A DNA stretch of 64,000 nt from BPGX01 sp037447455 (GCA_037447455.1 JBBIGQ010000002.1:1-64000); one strand, 5' to 3'. Positions 18,312-28,388 are shown, counted from the stretch's first letter. The notes: generated by a model from the sequence alone, not told the origin. Program-made: numbers and translations.

Positions 18312-18881
18312 TTGTTAATTATTAGCAATGAAATTGATTTTTGCTATTCAGGAATTATGCAAAGTGATGGGAAAATTTTAGCGGTAGGAACGAGTTCAGT
18401 TGGTTCTAATTTAAATTTCGTGCTAGTACGTTTCAATAACAACGGGACGTTAGATAGCACCTTTGGCACAAATGGTATAGTTATCACTGATTTTAATAAC
18501 TATCAGGACGAAGCATACTCAGTAACTTTGCAAAGCGATGGTAAAATAGTAGTGGCAGGATATAGCGACAACGCTACTATTCGTAGTTTTGCGGTGGCCC
18601 GATATAACAATCAAATTTTAAACTCTGTCCATTCTAGTGATAATAAAAATACTATATCGGTATTTCCCAATCCAACAAACAACATTCTAAAATTAAACAA
18701 CCTTCCTAACAATTGTTTAATCAGAGTATTGGATGCCCCCGGGAAACTGGTTTATGAAACTGCTTCAGAAAGCAATAATGCTACATTATACTTAGGACAT
18801 TTAGAAAAAGGGACGTACATTGTTCAAATACTTAAAGATGACTTTCTTATGCAAAAGAAAGTATTAATAACAAAAGAATAA
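18312..18881 (+). pseudogene. 3' remnant of a T9SS-exported delta-60-repeat protein gene
   Basis: Two copies of a delta-60-type repeat are visible, each with a QSDGKI[LV] motif (near residues 17 and 76), a phenylalanine-rich F[AV][VL][AV]R[FY][N] strand, and NGTLDSTFG in the first. A T9SS type A sorting domain follows (VFPNPTNN at about 117 to the end). There is no signal peptide, no ATG before residue 16, and an in-frame stop at 18288-18290. Full proteins of this kind have many more repeats. This is therefore best read as the last part of a larger gene lost by deletion. Expression is doubtful. Confidence 0.7.
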
Positions 18882-18948
18882 ACCTCACCCCCATAAATGT
18901 TCTATTGGCTTGTTAATTTTTATTTACCACCATTTGAAAAATTTATTG

Positions 18949-18956
18949 TATATTTG
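18949..18956 (+). promoter_or_regulatory. Candidate -7 box for rpsP
   Basis: TATATTTG is an exact match to the Bacteroidota -7 box. It lies 30 bases before ATG 18987, in the gap between the cargo remnant and rpsP, and so gives a short leader. The -33 box is not clear. Confidence 0.55.
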
Positions 18957-18986
18957 CACCCCTTAATAATAAAAAAACAATTAACA

Positions 18987-19478
18987 ATGGCTACAAGAAT
19001 TCGTTTACAAAGACACGGAAAGAAAAATTATGCTTTCTTTCACCTTGTGGTAGCGGACGGTAGAGCCCCACGCGATGGGAAGTTCATCGAAAAATTAGGA
19101 TATTACAATCCTAATACAAATCCTGCCACTATTGAATTAAACTTTGACCGGGCACTTTACTGGCTTAATGTCGGTGCTCAACCTACTGAAACCGGAAAAA
19201 GAATCCTTTCTTACAAAGGCGTCTTACTAAAAAAACACCTGTTAGAAGGCGTTAAAAAAGGCGCACTTACTGAAGAACAAGCCGAAAAAAAGTTTCAGGA
19301 CTGGTTGCAACAAAAACTTTCCAAAATTGAATTAAAAAAACAAAAATTAGCCAAAGAATCCGAAGAACAAAAAGCCGCCAGAATCAAAGCCGAAGAAGAA
19401 TACAGAAAACAAAAAGAAAGCAAAAAAACTGCTGCACCAACAGGAGAAACTTCAGAAGCTCCTTCCAGCGAAGCATAA
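18987..19478 (+). CDS. rpsP: 30S ribosomal protein S16
   Basis: The N-terminal ~85 residues match S16 (MATRIRLQRHGKK, VVADGRAPRDGKFIEKLGYYNP, then the GAQPT turn). A C-terminal tail of about 75 residues is rich in Lys, Glu and Ala, as is common in Bacteroidota S16. ATG 18987 is the true start: the in-frame codons upstream include the promoter box. The usual neighbours rimM, trmD and rplS are absent. The gene is a single transcription unit, with a promoter at 18949 and a strong terminator at 19519. Confidence 0.96.
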   Translation: MATRIRLQRHGKKNYAFFHLVVADGRAPRDGKFIEKLGYYNPNTNPATIELNFDRALYWLNVGAQPTETGKRILSYKGVLLKKHLLEGVKKGALTEEQAEKKFQDWLQQKLSKIELKKQKLAKESEEQKAARIKAEEEYRKQKESKKTAAPTGETSEAPSSEA

Positions 19479-19518
19479 AACATTCTTTGACTACTCACAA
19501 AAATTTTCTCAACTTTAT

Positions 19519-19552
19519 CCCGATAACACAAGTTAGTTATCGGGATTTTTGT
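19519..19552 (+). terminator. Strong rho-independent terminator after rpsP
   Basis: TCCCGATAAC (19519-19528) pairs perfectly with GTTATCGGGA (19537-19546) around an 8-base loop, followed by TTTTTGTTTT. It lies 40 bases after the rpsP stop and ends before ATG 19567 of the next gene. Confidence 0.92.
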
Positions 19553-19566
19553 TTTAAATTTTTTCT

Positions 19567-22494
19567 ATGAAAAGTGTATTGTTGGATAAAATTTTTGAAC
19601 ACTATCTACAAAACCCGGAAAGTTTTCAAAAACACAGAATCGTATTTGTTTTACCATCCCGACGCAGCATTGTTTACTCCAAACACTATTTGAAAAATTT
19701 ATTTAAGCAAAAAAATATCTCAACTATTTTCCCTGAAATCATTACCATCAACGAATGGCTGGAACAACTTACAGGACTTATTGTATTACCCAAAACACAA
19801 TTGCTCTACCATCTTTACACTTCTTACAAAAAACAATCTGGTGAATCAGCAGAACCATTTGCATCTTTCCTGAAGTGGGGAACAATGCTCTTGAATGACT
19901 TTAATGACTTGCTCATCAGTCATCCTAATGCCCTTAAAAAACAAAAACAAATCTATACGAACCTCAGCAACATAAAAGAAATAGAACATTGGAGTTTAAA
20001 CCGAGAACCACTTTCAGAAAATCAAAAACGCTATCTTGAGTTAATGCAATCTTTTTACAATATCTTTCAGGACTTTAATAATACGCTGCTTCAACAAAAT
20101 TATGCATACAACGGACTACTCTATGAACAAGCCGTAAAAATTATTCAATCGCAAAATATTAATAGTATTGCGTATTTGAGTGCCGTTCATCAATTTGTTT
20201 TTGTTGGCTTGAATGCCATTACACCCGCCGAAAAAATTATTCTGACCACTCTCAAAAAAGAAAACAAAGCCATATTTTATTGGGATTACGACCCATACTA
20301 TGTCTCTGAAAATCCTAAACACGAAGCAGGTGAATTTATCCAAAAAAATATCACAAAGTTTGGTTTAGAAGAAATCAATAAGCAATCTAATTCGTATTTT
20401 AACAATCCTAAAACAATTCAAATAGTAGCAGCTACCAATGATGTAGAAGAAGCGCTCTATGTCAAGCAGGTATTAAATGAACTCATCAAAGAAAACTCTC
20501 AATTGGATAACACAGCCATTATTCTCAATAAACCCGAAGCGCTCAATATATTACTTTCCGCTATTCCTCAGGATATTGAGTACAATGTTTCAATGGAATA
20601 CCCCCTTTCTTACACGGCTATTTTTCAATTCTTAAATCAACTCTTTAAAATTTTAATAGACCAAGAAATTAAAAACAAAAAACTCATTTACCACAAATAT
20701 TTCACAAGCATCTTACAAAATCCTTTCTTCAAGTTTTATCTATGGAATGTTCATAAAATCCAAGAATCTCACATTAATATCCTTATTCAAAATGTTCATC
20801 AAAAAAATAAAATTTACATTGCATTAGAACAAGATAGTATTTTCAACGATAAAGAATACAAAGAAGACACAAAACAAGCCACACAGCACATTCATTCAGA
20901 GTTTCAACATCTATTGACTAACAATCAATCTTTAAGTCCCATTATTCATTTCCTTGAATCTTACTTACAACACTTACAAAAAAATAAAAACAAAGATATC
21001 ATTACCATCAATACTTTACAAAATATCTGCCAGCATCTCAACAATTTAGAACAAACCCTTTCTGATGACAAAAGACACGTATTTAAAAACACAAAAGATA
21101 TTCACGCCTTGTTCTATTATACTTTATCTCACGAGTCATTGGCATTCAAGGGCGAACCATTAAAAGGGCTGCAAATTCTCGGAATGTTAGAATCCAGATT
21201 ATTGGATTTTGAAAACATCATCATCCCTTTTATGAATGAAGGTATTTTTCCACCCGGCTCTCAAAAACATTCCTTCTTTCCATTTGATTTGAGATTCTAT
21301 TACAATCTACCTACACATTACAACGACGATGCTATTTTTTCTTATACATTTTACAGAAACTTACATTATCCTAAAAAAATATTCTTATCCTACAACAACT
21401 CTGATAACGACGAAAACATTGGATTATACCTTCCCAAAGCCGAACAAAGCCGCTATATTCAACAAATTTTGTATGAACTATCTCTCAAAAAAACACATGT
21501 TAAAGTAAAACAAAACATGCTCGCTAATACGCCGCCTGCCATTCAATATTCCAAAAACATTAGCATCCCAAAAGACAATCTTACACAATTATTAGAACTT
21601 ACCTATTCCCCCACCAGCATCACGACATATTTAGATTGTTCATTAAAATTTTATTTCAGTTATATTCTCAAATTAAAAGAAGTAGAAGAAGCCACAGAAG
21701 AAATTCAAGCCAATATAGAAGGCAATATCTTTCATAAAGTAATGCAGGATATTTATTCTGATGAAAACTTTTACAGCAAAGGAAGATATTTAGATGGTAA
21801 CAAAATAGCACAACTCATTCAAAACCCATTAGAAATTTCAAATATTATCAAAAACGAGATAGACCAACTTCACCTAGAACACAAAGGTAAAATTTTAATT
21901 CAAGAAGAACTTCTGAAAGAAGAAGTACTAGAATTCTTAAAGAAAGAACTGGAGTTTATTCAAAACAATACAGTCAAAATTATTTATACCGAAAAAGAAA
22001 AGCCAGAAGATAATAATATTTGCCTCTTGTATTGCAACAATTATGAGATAAAATTTTATGGTATCCCGGATAGAATTGATTTAATCAACGATACATTTTA
22101 TAGAGTAGTAGATTACAAAACTTCTTTCAAAAAAACAGATACATTAGAATTTAGTAATAATTTTGATATAGAAAATAAAAATGAAAACTATAACAAACAA
22201 ATACAACTTTTAGTGTATGTGTTGTATGCTTTAAATACAAAGCGTATTCCGGCCAGACAATCTGTTACGGCCGCTATCCTTCCTTTAAGAGATAAAAGCA
22301 ATCAAAAAAATAACTATCAAAAATACATTACAGAAAACGGTATCACAAAAAATTTTATTGATAAAAACGAAATAGAAAAAGTACTCATTTCTATTTTTCA
22401 AGAACACATTTTAAATACAGAAAAAAACTTCCAGCAAACCACTCATGAACAAATGTGTAATTATTGTGCTTTCAATTATATTTGTAAGCGATAA
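19567..22494 (+). CDS. addB: AddB-type subunit of a double-strand break repair helicase-nuclease
   Basis: This 975-residue protein has the AddB layout: an inactivated helicase-like N-terminus (VFVLPSRRSIVYSKHYL) and a C-terminal PD-(D/E)xK nuclease with PDRIDLIND and RVVDYKTS. An iron-sulfur cluster is suggested by four Cys: one near residue 694 (LDCSLKF) and three in the last 12 residues (CNYCAFNYIC). With AddA it resects DNA ends for RecA repair. The matching addA gene is at 23975-27304 on the other strand, rather than directly adjacent. The AddB assignment rests on the nuclease and Fe-S ends; overall similarity is usually low. Confidence 0.82.
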   Translation: MKSVLLDKIFEHYLQNPESFQKHRIVFVLPSRRSIVYSKHYLKNLFKQKNISTIFPEIITINEWLEQLTGLIVLPKTQLLYHLYTSYKKQSGESAEPFASFLKWGTMLLNDFNDLLISHPNALKKQKQIYTNLSNIKEIEHWSLNREPLSENQKRYLELMQSFYNIFQDFNNTLLQQNYAYNGLLYEQAVKIIQSQNINSIAYLSAVHQFVFVGLNAITPAEKIILTTLKKENKAIFYWDYDPYYVSENPKHEAGEFIQKNITKFGLEEINKQSNSYFNNPKTIQIVAATNDVEEALYVKQVLNELIKENSQLDNTAIILNKPEALNILLSAIPQDIEYNVSMEYPLSYTAIFQFLNQLFKILIDQEIKNKKLIYHKYFTSILQNPFFKFYLWNVHKIQESHINILIQNVHQKNKIYIALEQDSIFNDKEYKEDTKQATQHIHSEFQHLLTNNQSLSPIIHFLESYLQHLQKNKNKDIITINTLQNICQHLNNLEQTLSDDKRHVFKNTKDIHALFYYTLSHESLAFKGEPLKGLQILGMLESRLLDFENIIIPFMNEGIFPPGSQKHSFFPFDLRFYYNLPTHYNDDAIFSYTFYRNLHYPKKIFLSYNNSDNDENIGLYLPKAEQSRYIQQILYELSLKKTHVKVKQNMLANTPPAIQYSKNISIPKDNLTQLLELTYSPTSITTYLDCSLKFYFSYILKLKEVEEATEEIQANIEGNIFHKVMQDIYSDENFYSKGRYLDGNKIAQLIQNPLEISNIIKNEIDQLHLEHKGKILIQEELLKEEVLEFLKKELEFIQNNTVKIIYTEKEKPEDNNICLLYCNNYEIKFYGIPDRIDLINDTFYRVVDYKTSFKKTDTLEFSNNFDIENKNENYNKQIQLLVYVLYALNTKRIPARQSVTAAILPLRDKSNQKNNYQKYITENGITKNFIDKNEIEKVLISIFQEHILNTEKNFQQTTHEQMCNYCAFNYICKR

Positions 22495-22513
22495 TTCACT
22501 CCAATTAAATTTG

Positions 22514-22521
22514 TAACTTTG
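22514..22521 (+). promoter_or_regulatory. Candidate -7 box for the DUF3822-rsmD pair
   Basis: TAACTTTG matches the Bacteroidota -7 box exactly, 44 bases before ATG 22566 in the gap after addB. A -33 box at normal spacing is not evident. Confidence 0.45.
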
Positions 22522-22565
22522 CAATAAAAGATTTTTTCATCTACTAAACTTTTTATTTGTAGTAA

Positions 22566-23471
22566 ATGCAATTACAAAGCGACATAAAAATTGAAGAATA
22601 CAGCATTGTCCCACATAAAGTCAGTGAAAAAGAACTAAGACAAAAAACATTGCTCTTGTCCCTTTCCATCTTTCAGGACGAATTGGAATCTGCCATCATT
22701 GATTTAGAAACCCATTCTGTTTATACCTCCGCCATTTATTCTTCTACTCAACATAAATTTTCCAATAACGAATTAAGTTTTTTACTGAATGATTTTATTC
22801 ATCGTTATCATTTGCAAACAATAGCCTTCAAAAACATTCAGATAATCTGCTCCACACCCCATTTTACCATTTGTCCGGCAGAATTTTATTTACCCGAAAA
22901 TAAACACGAACTCCTCCGTTTTACACAACCAATTACTTCTGATGAACATATTTTAGTAAACGACTTTGAATCTATTAAAATTTTATACACCATTCCACAA
23001 TCTTTACACAACAACCTGATTCAACTATTTCCTTCTGCAAAATTGTACCACTCTTCCACCTCCTTATCATATATTCTTTTTTATCATCCTTTACTCAACC
23101 ATTCAAAACTTTGGATACACCTGCATCCAAACTATATTGAAGTCATTGCCAAAGAGCAAAAACAATTTTTATTTTACAATACATTTGACACCCAAACCTC
23201 ATTAGATGTTTTGTACTATATCTTATTTGTGATTGAACAATTAAAATTTTCACCACAAGAAACAGATGTTTATATCAGCGGAAACATTTCATTGAAACAC
23301 AGCATTATTCAACTATTACACAAATATCTTCATAGTGTACAGATATTACACCATCATCCGAAACTACACATTCTTCCATTGAATACCTCGCTATTATCAC
23401 ACCATCATTTTATCACCTTAAACCACCATTTATGCGCATCATCTCAGGCAAATACAAAGGCAGAAAACTAA
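22566..23471 (+). CDS. DUF3822 family protein of unknown function
   Basis: The 301-residue protein resembles Bacteroidota DUF3822 proteins: an IEEYSIVPHKVSE-type start, a predicted soluble mixed alpha/beta protein, and an ASKHA-like strand pattern (LWIHLHPNYIEVIA, FLFYNTFDTQTSLDVLYYILFVIEQL). It is unusually rich in His, especially after residue 255 (LHHHPKLH, SHHHF, LNHHL). No catalytic motif is apparent. The last 40 bases overlap the start of rsmD in another frame, so the two are translationally coupled, perhaps linking it to ribosome assembly. The role is inference. Confidence 0.7.
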   Translation: MQLQSDIKIEEYSIVPHKVSEKELRQKTLLLSLSIFQDELESAIIDLETHSVYTSAIYSSTQHKFSNNELSFLLNDFIHRYHLQTIAFKNIQIICSTPHFTICPAEFYLPENKHELLRFTQPITSDEHILVNDFESIKILYTIPQSLHNNLIQLFPSAKLYHSSTSLSYILFYHPLLNHSKLWIHLHPNYIEVIAKEQKQFLFYNTFDTQTSLDVLYYILFVIEQLKFSPQETDVYISGNISLKHSIIQLLHKYLHSVQILHHHPKLHILPLNTSLLSHHHFITLNHHLCASSQANTKAEN

Positions 23472-23968
23472 GAGCACCCATTATTGATGACATTCGCCCT
23501 ACTACTGATTTTGCTAAAACAGGCCTGTTTAATATCCTCAATAATCACATTGATTTTGAAAACATTGTTGTGTTAGATTTATTCAGTGGTTTTGGGAACA
23601 TCGCTTTTGAGTTTGCTTCTCGTGGGGCACTATTTGTAGATGCCGTAGACCATCACCCACAAAGTATAAAATTTATCAAGCATTTTGCATCACAAATCCA
23701 ATTACCCATCAACACTTACCAATCCGATGTGCTACAATTTCTCAACAAAGTACATCAAAAATACGATATTATCTTTGCTGACCCGCCCTTTGACAGAAGC
23801 GACTTATTAAACAATGTTCTGGAAATTATTGAAAAACGTGCCCTTCTCAAAGAGAATGGCTTTCTTATTCTTGAACACGAAAATAATACCTCTTTCTCCC
23901 ATCATCCCTCATTATTTGACGAACGAAAGTATGGAAAAGTACACTTCAGTTTTTTTAGAAAAACATAG
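23432..23968 (+). CDS. rsmD: 16S rRNA (guanine(966)-N(2))-methyltransferase
   Basis: RsmD methylates G966 of 16S rRNA late in 30S assembly. The sequence starts with MRIISGKYKGRKL, then has IRPTTDFAKTGLFNIL, the SAM motif VLDLFSGFGNIAFE and the catalytic DPPF motif (FADPPF). These are the family hallmarks. The 178-residue length is normal. The start lies inside the DUF3822 gene (40-base overlap), and the start is certain because the MRIISG end is conserved. It is convergent with addA, with 6 bases between stops. Confidence 0.94.
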   Translation: MRIISGKYKGRKLRAPIIDDIRPTTDFAKTGLFNILNNHIDFENIVVLDLFSGFGNIAFEFASRGALFVDAVDHHPQSIKFIKHFASQIQLPINTYQSDVLQFLNKVHQKYDIIFADPPFDRSDLLNNVLEIIEKRALLKENGFLILEHENNTSFSHHPSLFDERKYGKVHFSFFRKT

Positions 23969-23974
23969 TAACTC

Positions 23975-26900
23975 TTAACCAACTACTTCTGCTTTTTCAC
24001 ACTCTAAACTATTATCTTTTAAGTATATCAAATAACCTATTACATTTTTATTTTGGTAAATGGACTGAATAATACCCACGTACTTTGAAAGTTGCGCTTG
24101 ATATTTAGGAGAAGTCGCACCGGTTTTGAATTCAAACACAATAATCTCATCCTTCTTTGTAAAAATTATTTTATCCGGCCGATATACCTCATCATCACTG
24201 GAAATAACATCTAATTCATTCAAAACATATTGAATATTGTTAGGATTAAAATACTGCTTTAGAGCAGAATGACCAACTAATTGATGGAATATTTTTCTGA
24301 AACAATCTAACTCATCAGAATTTATCAATCCTCTGGCAAGTGCTTTTTTCAACGGCTTATCAATAGCATTATCATTGACGAACTCCAACAATTTATGCAC
24401 CTTAATCCCCATCCCTATTTCATCAGAATAAGGATTGGCATCATCTGATAATAAAATATTCGGATTGTAAACTAATTTTTCTCCACCAATTAATATGGTA
24501 TCAGAAGAACTCGTTTGAGTATTGGACCGCTCATCATACATGCCATAACAAAACACCTTTTTGTAAGACGCATCGTGCTGCTCATCATTATCTGTATTTA
24601 GATGACTAACCGACTTCTCAGAAAAAAAGTTCTCTATTTTTGGCTTTACAATATGCTCGTAATATTTACAATCATCGTATCCATTATTTATTTCTCCAAA
24701 AACATACAAACGATTCACTGCCCTCGTCAAGGCCACATAAATAAGGTTGATATTTTCAAGATGTGCTTCTTCTGACTTATGGCGGGCAAAATCTTCATCC
24801 ACTAATTGTATGGTCTCAAATGGCAAATACATAGTTAAATTTTGAAAATCATTAACAAAAACATTCTTGTCATTATGCTTCCAACTTATGATAAAATCAT
24901 CGGGGACAGAGTACCAATAATGATTGTTTTTCACATTGCTTTTAAAGTTTAAATTCGTCATGACAACCGGAAACTCAAGCCCTTTACTTTTATGAATCGT
25001 GTATACTTTTACAGCATTGAGTTCCTGTCCTACCTGTATGGTAAACTCTTCTTTGTTCTTTTCCCAAAAATCCCAAAAATCATCTAAGGTATTACCCTTT
25101 GAAGCATACTGGTGCACATATAAACTAACAATGTTCAATAACTTTTGCACATACGAATGAAATGGAAGCTTAAACAATTCAATTATATTCAAACATAATT
25201 GATAAACATCCATTTTTGACAAGTTAAAATGAATATTCTTAAATGCTGGATCTTCATTAAACTGATATATAAAAATCTCTCTTAATTTTTCATTATAATA
25301 AAAATCACCAGACAAATTGTCATTTTGTTTCAGATAATAATTCCAACAAATGGCATTAGCAATTTTATCATACGGATTTAATAAAACTCTTAAAAAGGCG
25401 ATAATAAAATCCACTTCTTCGTTTTGAAAAATGGTCAGCCCTTCCGGTGCAATAAACTGAAGAGTTTCGCCATTATTTAATTTTTGAGAAGATAATTCAT
25501 TTATCAATGAAGCAATTTCACTTTTTGTACGCAATAATATACAAATGTCTTTTTGTCCATACCCTAATTGCAGACACTCATTAATTAAATTAAACACATC
25601 CTTTGCAAATTCTTTTTGACGCCATTCTTTATTTTTTAATGGGCCTTTTTGATAACAGTTATACTCAATGATTTCAATATACCCATTCTTTTGGCTACAA
25701 GAAATTTGTTCTGCATTGGCGTATACCCTTCCTATAATATCATTATAATTCAGTTTGTCAAAAATCCGATTATTAAACTCAACAATATTTTTAGCACTTC
25801 TAAAATTAGAATCAAGTGGTTTTGTCTGAATCTTGAGTTTAAAGTGTTCCCAATCCTCTTTTAATTTTTGAAGCCCGATAGTTTTATGTTGTGATAATTC
25901 CACAAACTGATGCACATCCGCATTTCGCCACATATAGATAGATTGTTTGGGATCACCTACAATATAATTGACTTTACCTTCTGACATTGCATTATGTATC
26001 AATGGTAATAAATTATTAAACTGCAAAGTAGAAGTGTCCTGAAACTCATCAATTAAAAAATGTCTATAACGCGTACCTATCTTCTCAAAAATAAAATCTA
26101 CGGATTCTTCATTTTGAATAACTCTGTTGATTTCTCTTGTAAAATCTGAAAAAAATACAACATCATCTTCTTTTTTAATAGCGTTTAAAGTATCTACTAA
26201 TTCAAAAACCAACCGTGTTATGAGTAAATTATCCAGTAATTGTTGAAATAATTTTAATGAACCATCTGCATTCTTCAATTCCTCATATTCCAATTTTATT
26301 CCGTATTGACAAATAGTCAACATTTTCTCAACATCTTTTGGTCTTTGCTCTGATGGATACTTTTTAGTAACCACCCTAAAAAAAGAATCCGCATCTTCTA
26401 ATAATTCAAAATGAGCAAATGGCGCCTGATATACTTTTTTAATTTTTTTTATACCCTCTTTTTTAAGATTATCATATTTGTTTTCAATCTCTAATTTTGT
26501 TCTATCACAAGCATAAAACTGATTATCTCTGCCAACCCGCTCAATCACATCTCGTATTTCTTTTTCAAATTCCTGCATACTATTTTTATATTCTTTTTTA
26601 TAATAATTATATGTTGTTTTTAGTGCTTCATCACTAATAGTATTTAGTTTTTGTTTTAATCGCTGAATCTCTTCATACGGCAATTCCTTTTCAACCAAGG
26701 GCTTAATAATCTTTTTGATTTCTTCTATAAAATCTTTAATCGTATAATTTTCCTTTTCTTCGTTTTTATCCTTTATAAATTCCATTATCCATTGAAATCT
26801 CTGATTTTCTGTAGTTGCCAATTCATCTAAAAAACGCTCAATTGTTTTATTGTAATAATCCTCCGTATTGGTGGCTATATTGTACACCAATGAATAATTC

Positions 26901-27304
26901 AAATCATACGCAAAACTCTTCAACACCCTGTTTGAAAACGAATCAATAGTAGATAACGAAACATCCGAATAATGATGTAATAGGTGATACAATAGATCTT
27001 CTGCTCTTTTGCGTATCGTATCATCATCAATTGAGTAATTGTTGAAATAAATTTTTTTTAACTTCTCAAATTGCGACTCATCGCCTTTTGCAATTTCAAA
27101 CAAAACAGAAACCAAACGTTTTTTTAATTCATTAGCAACAGCATTCGTAAAAGTTAATCCTAATATCTGACGAATTTTTCTTAATTCAAATTGTCCATTT
27201 TCTCCTTCTAAAATAATTTTGAGAATTTCTCTGATTAATGTCGTAGTTTTCCCACTACCTGCCGAAGCATTGTAAATAACCAATAAAGGTGTATGCTCAT
27301 TCAT
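23975..27304 (-). CDS. addA: AddA-type UvrD-family helicase-nuclease subunit
   Basis: The 1109-residue protein has all helicase motifs: Walker A ASAGSGKTTTL near 14, DEFQDTS near 420, GDPKQSIYMWR near 451, TIHKSKGLEFP near 773 and YVALTRAVNRLYV near 861. A C-terminal nuclease domain has RPDKIIF near 1041 and EFKTG near 1060, so its catalytic Asp, Glu and Lys are kept. It unwinds and resects broken DNA with AddB. Its start overlaps the WecA-like gene's stop by 4 bases (ATGA), so it is translated from an envelope-gene operon. The partner addB is nearby but convergent. Confidence 0.9.
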   Translation of the reverse strand: MNEHTPLLVIYNASAGSGKTTTLIREILKIILEGENGQFELRKIRQILGLTFTNAVANELKKRLVSVLFEIAKGDESQFEKLKKIYFNNYSIDDDTIRKRAEDLLYHLLHHYSDVSLSTIDSFSNRVLKSFAYDLNYSLVYNIATNTEDYYNKTIERFLDELATTENQRFQWIMEFIKDKNEEKENYTIKDFIEEIKKIIKPLVEKELPYEEIQRLKQKLNTISDEALKTTYNYYKKEYKNSMQEFEKEIRDVIERVGRDNQFYACDRTKLEIENKYDNLKKEGIKKIKKVYQAPFAHFELLEDADSFFRVVTKKYPSEQRPKDVEKMLTICQYGIKLEYEELKNADGSLKLFQQLLDNLLITRLVFELVDTLNAIKKEDDVVFFSDFTREINRVIQNEESVDFIFEKIGTRYRHFLIDEFQDTSTLQFNNLLPLIHNAMSEGKVNYIVGDPKQSIYMWRNADVHQFVELSQHKTIGLQKLKEDWEHFKLKIQTKPLDSNFRSAKNIVEFNNRIFDKLNYNDIIGRVYANAEQISCSQKNGYIEIIEYNCYQKGPLKNKEWRQKEFAKDVFNLINECLQLGYGQKDICILLRTKSEIASLINELSSQKLNNGETLQFIAPEGLTIFQNEEVDFIIAFLRVLLNPYDKIANAICWNYYLKQNDNLSGDFYYNEKLREIFIYQFNEDPAFKNIHFNLSKMDVYQLCLNIIELFKLPFHSYVQKLLNIVSLYVHQYASKGNTLDDFWDFWEKNKEEFTIQVGQELNAVKVYTIHKSKGLEFPVVMTNLNFKSNVKNNHYWYSVPDDFIISWKHNDKNVFVNDFQNLTMYLPFETIQLVDEDFARHKSEEAHLENINLIYVALTRAVNRLYVFGEINNGYDDCKYYEHIVKPKIENFFSEKSVSHLNTDNDEQHDASYKKVFCYGMYDERSNTQTSSSDTILIGGEKLVYNPNILLSDDANPYSDEIGMGIKVHKLLEFVNDNAIDKPLKKALARGLINSDELDCFRKIFHQLVGHSALKQYFNPNNIQYVLNELDVISSDDEVYRPDKIIFTKKDEIIVFEFKTGATSPKYQAQLSKYVGIIQSIYQNKNVIGYLIYLKDNSLECEKAEVVG

Positions 27305-28371
27305 ATTTTATCTTTATTGAAAATTACCCACACTATAAATAACACTGCATAAACTATTAAAATTCCAAGAACAATGGACGACGGTATAACATAAGAAAGA
27401 AAAGAAATTGAAAATCCTAAAAATGTAAACATATAAACCGTCAGAGATGTTTTACTATGCGACTTCCACCGGTTTAATAAATAATGATGCAGATGATTCT
27501 TATCGGCCTTAAACGGAGATTGCCCTCTCATAAGCCGAATGGTAAAAACACGCAAAGTATCGGTAATAGGATAAATCAATAATGACATAGCCGCTAATGG
27601 TTTAGAATAATCTATCAGATATTTAGAGATATCTGTAACCGGATATTCTATAAAACTCACACTTAAAAAATAAATAATCAACCCAATAGACAAAGAACCA
27701 GAATCGCCCATAAAAATTTTGGCTGGTGAAAAATTATACACCAAAAAACCACACAATGCACCGCACAAAGCAAATGAAAGTATGGCCAGTGAATAATCAT
27801 TGAGTAATAAATAAAATATACCCATTCCTAAAGCAAAAACGGCACTCACACCTCCCGCTAATCCATCAATGCCATCTATCAGATTAATAGCATTCACTAA
27901 ACCAATATACACTAAAAACGAAAATATAAAACTTAACCAATACGGAATTTCTTCTATACCCCAAATCCCGTGAAATCCAGTAATCCGAACATTTCCAATC
28001 ACAATCAAAATAATGCCTGCTATAAAGTGTGCGATAATTTTTTTCTCAGGTGCGGTCCCAATCAAATCATCTTTTATCCCAACAAAAAAAATCAACATTG
28101 CTGCCGATAATAATATCTTTGAGTCAACCAACACGTGTCTTATCTGATAATATAAATGCAAATCATCAATATTCAACCATAATCCATACGCAAAAAATGT
28201 GGCAGCAAATATAATCACACCCCCTAATGTAGGAACAGGCCGTTCGTGCACTTTTCGCTCTTCGGTTGGTAAGTCCGTCAATCCTTTTTCCCGCATTACT
28301 TTGATAAGCACAGGTATAGTGTACAAACAAACTCCAAAAGCCGTTACAAATGCTAATAAAGACCAAATCAT
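27301..28371 (-). CDS. WecA/TagO-like undecaprenyl-phosphate sugar-1-phosphate transferase
   Basis: This membrane enzyme, with about ten helices, attaches a sugar-1-phosphate (often GlcNAc-1-P) from a UDP-sugar to undecaprenyl phosphate, the first step of a lipid-linked glycan. It shows KVHERPVPTLGG, the catalytic NLIDGIDGLAGG, FMGDSGSL and the HLHHYLLNR His motif typical of WecA/TagO rather than MraY. The 356-residue length fits. It lies 17 bases after the Wzi/RemB-like gene and overlaps addA. The sugar is not known. The product may feed O-antigen or exopolysaccharide. Confidence 0.88.
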   Translation of the reverse strand: MIWSLLAFVTAFGVCLYTIPVLIKVMREKGLTDLPTEERKVHERPVPTLGGVIIFAATFFAYGLWLNIDDLHLYYQIRHVLVDSKILLSAAMLIFFVGIKDDLIGTAPEKKIIAHFIAGIILIVIGNVRITGFHGIWGIEEIPYWLSFIFSFLVYIGLVNAINLIDGIDGLAGGVSAVFALGMGIFYLLLNDYSLAILSFALCGALCGFLVYNFSPAKIFMGDSGSLSIGLIIYFLSVSFIEYPVTDISKYLIDYSKPLAAMSLLIYPITDTLRVFTIRLMRGQSPFKADKNHLHHYLLNRWKSHSKTSLTVYMFTFLGFSISFLSYVIPSSIVLGILIVYAVLFIVWVIFNKDKI

Positions 28372-28388
28372 CGTAAAAATTTTACATA

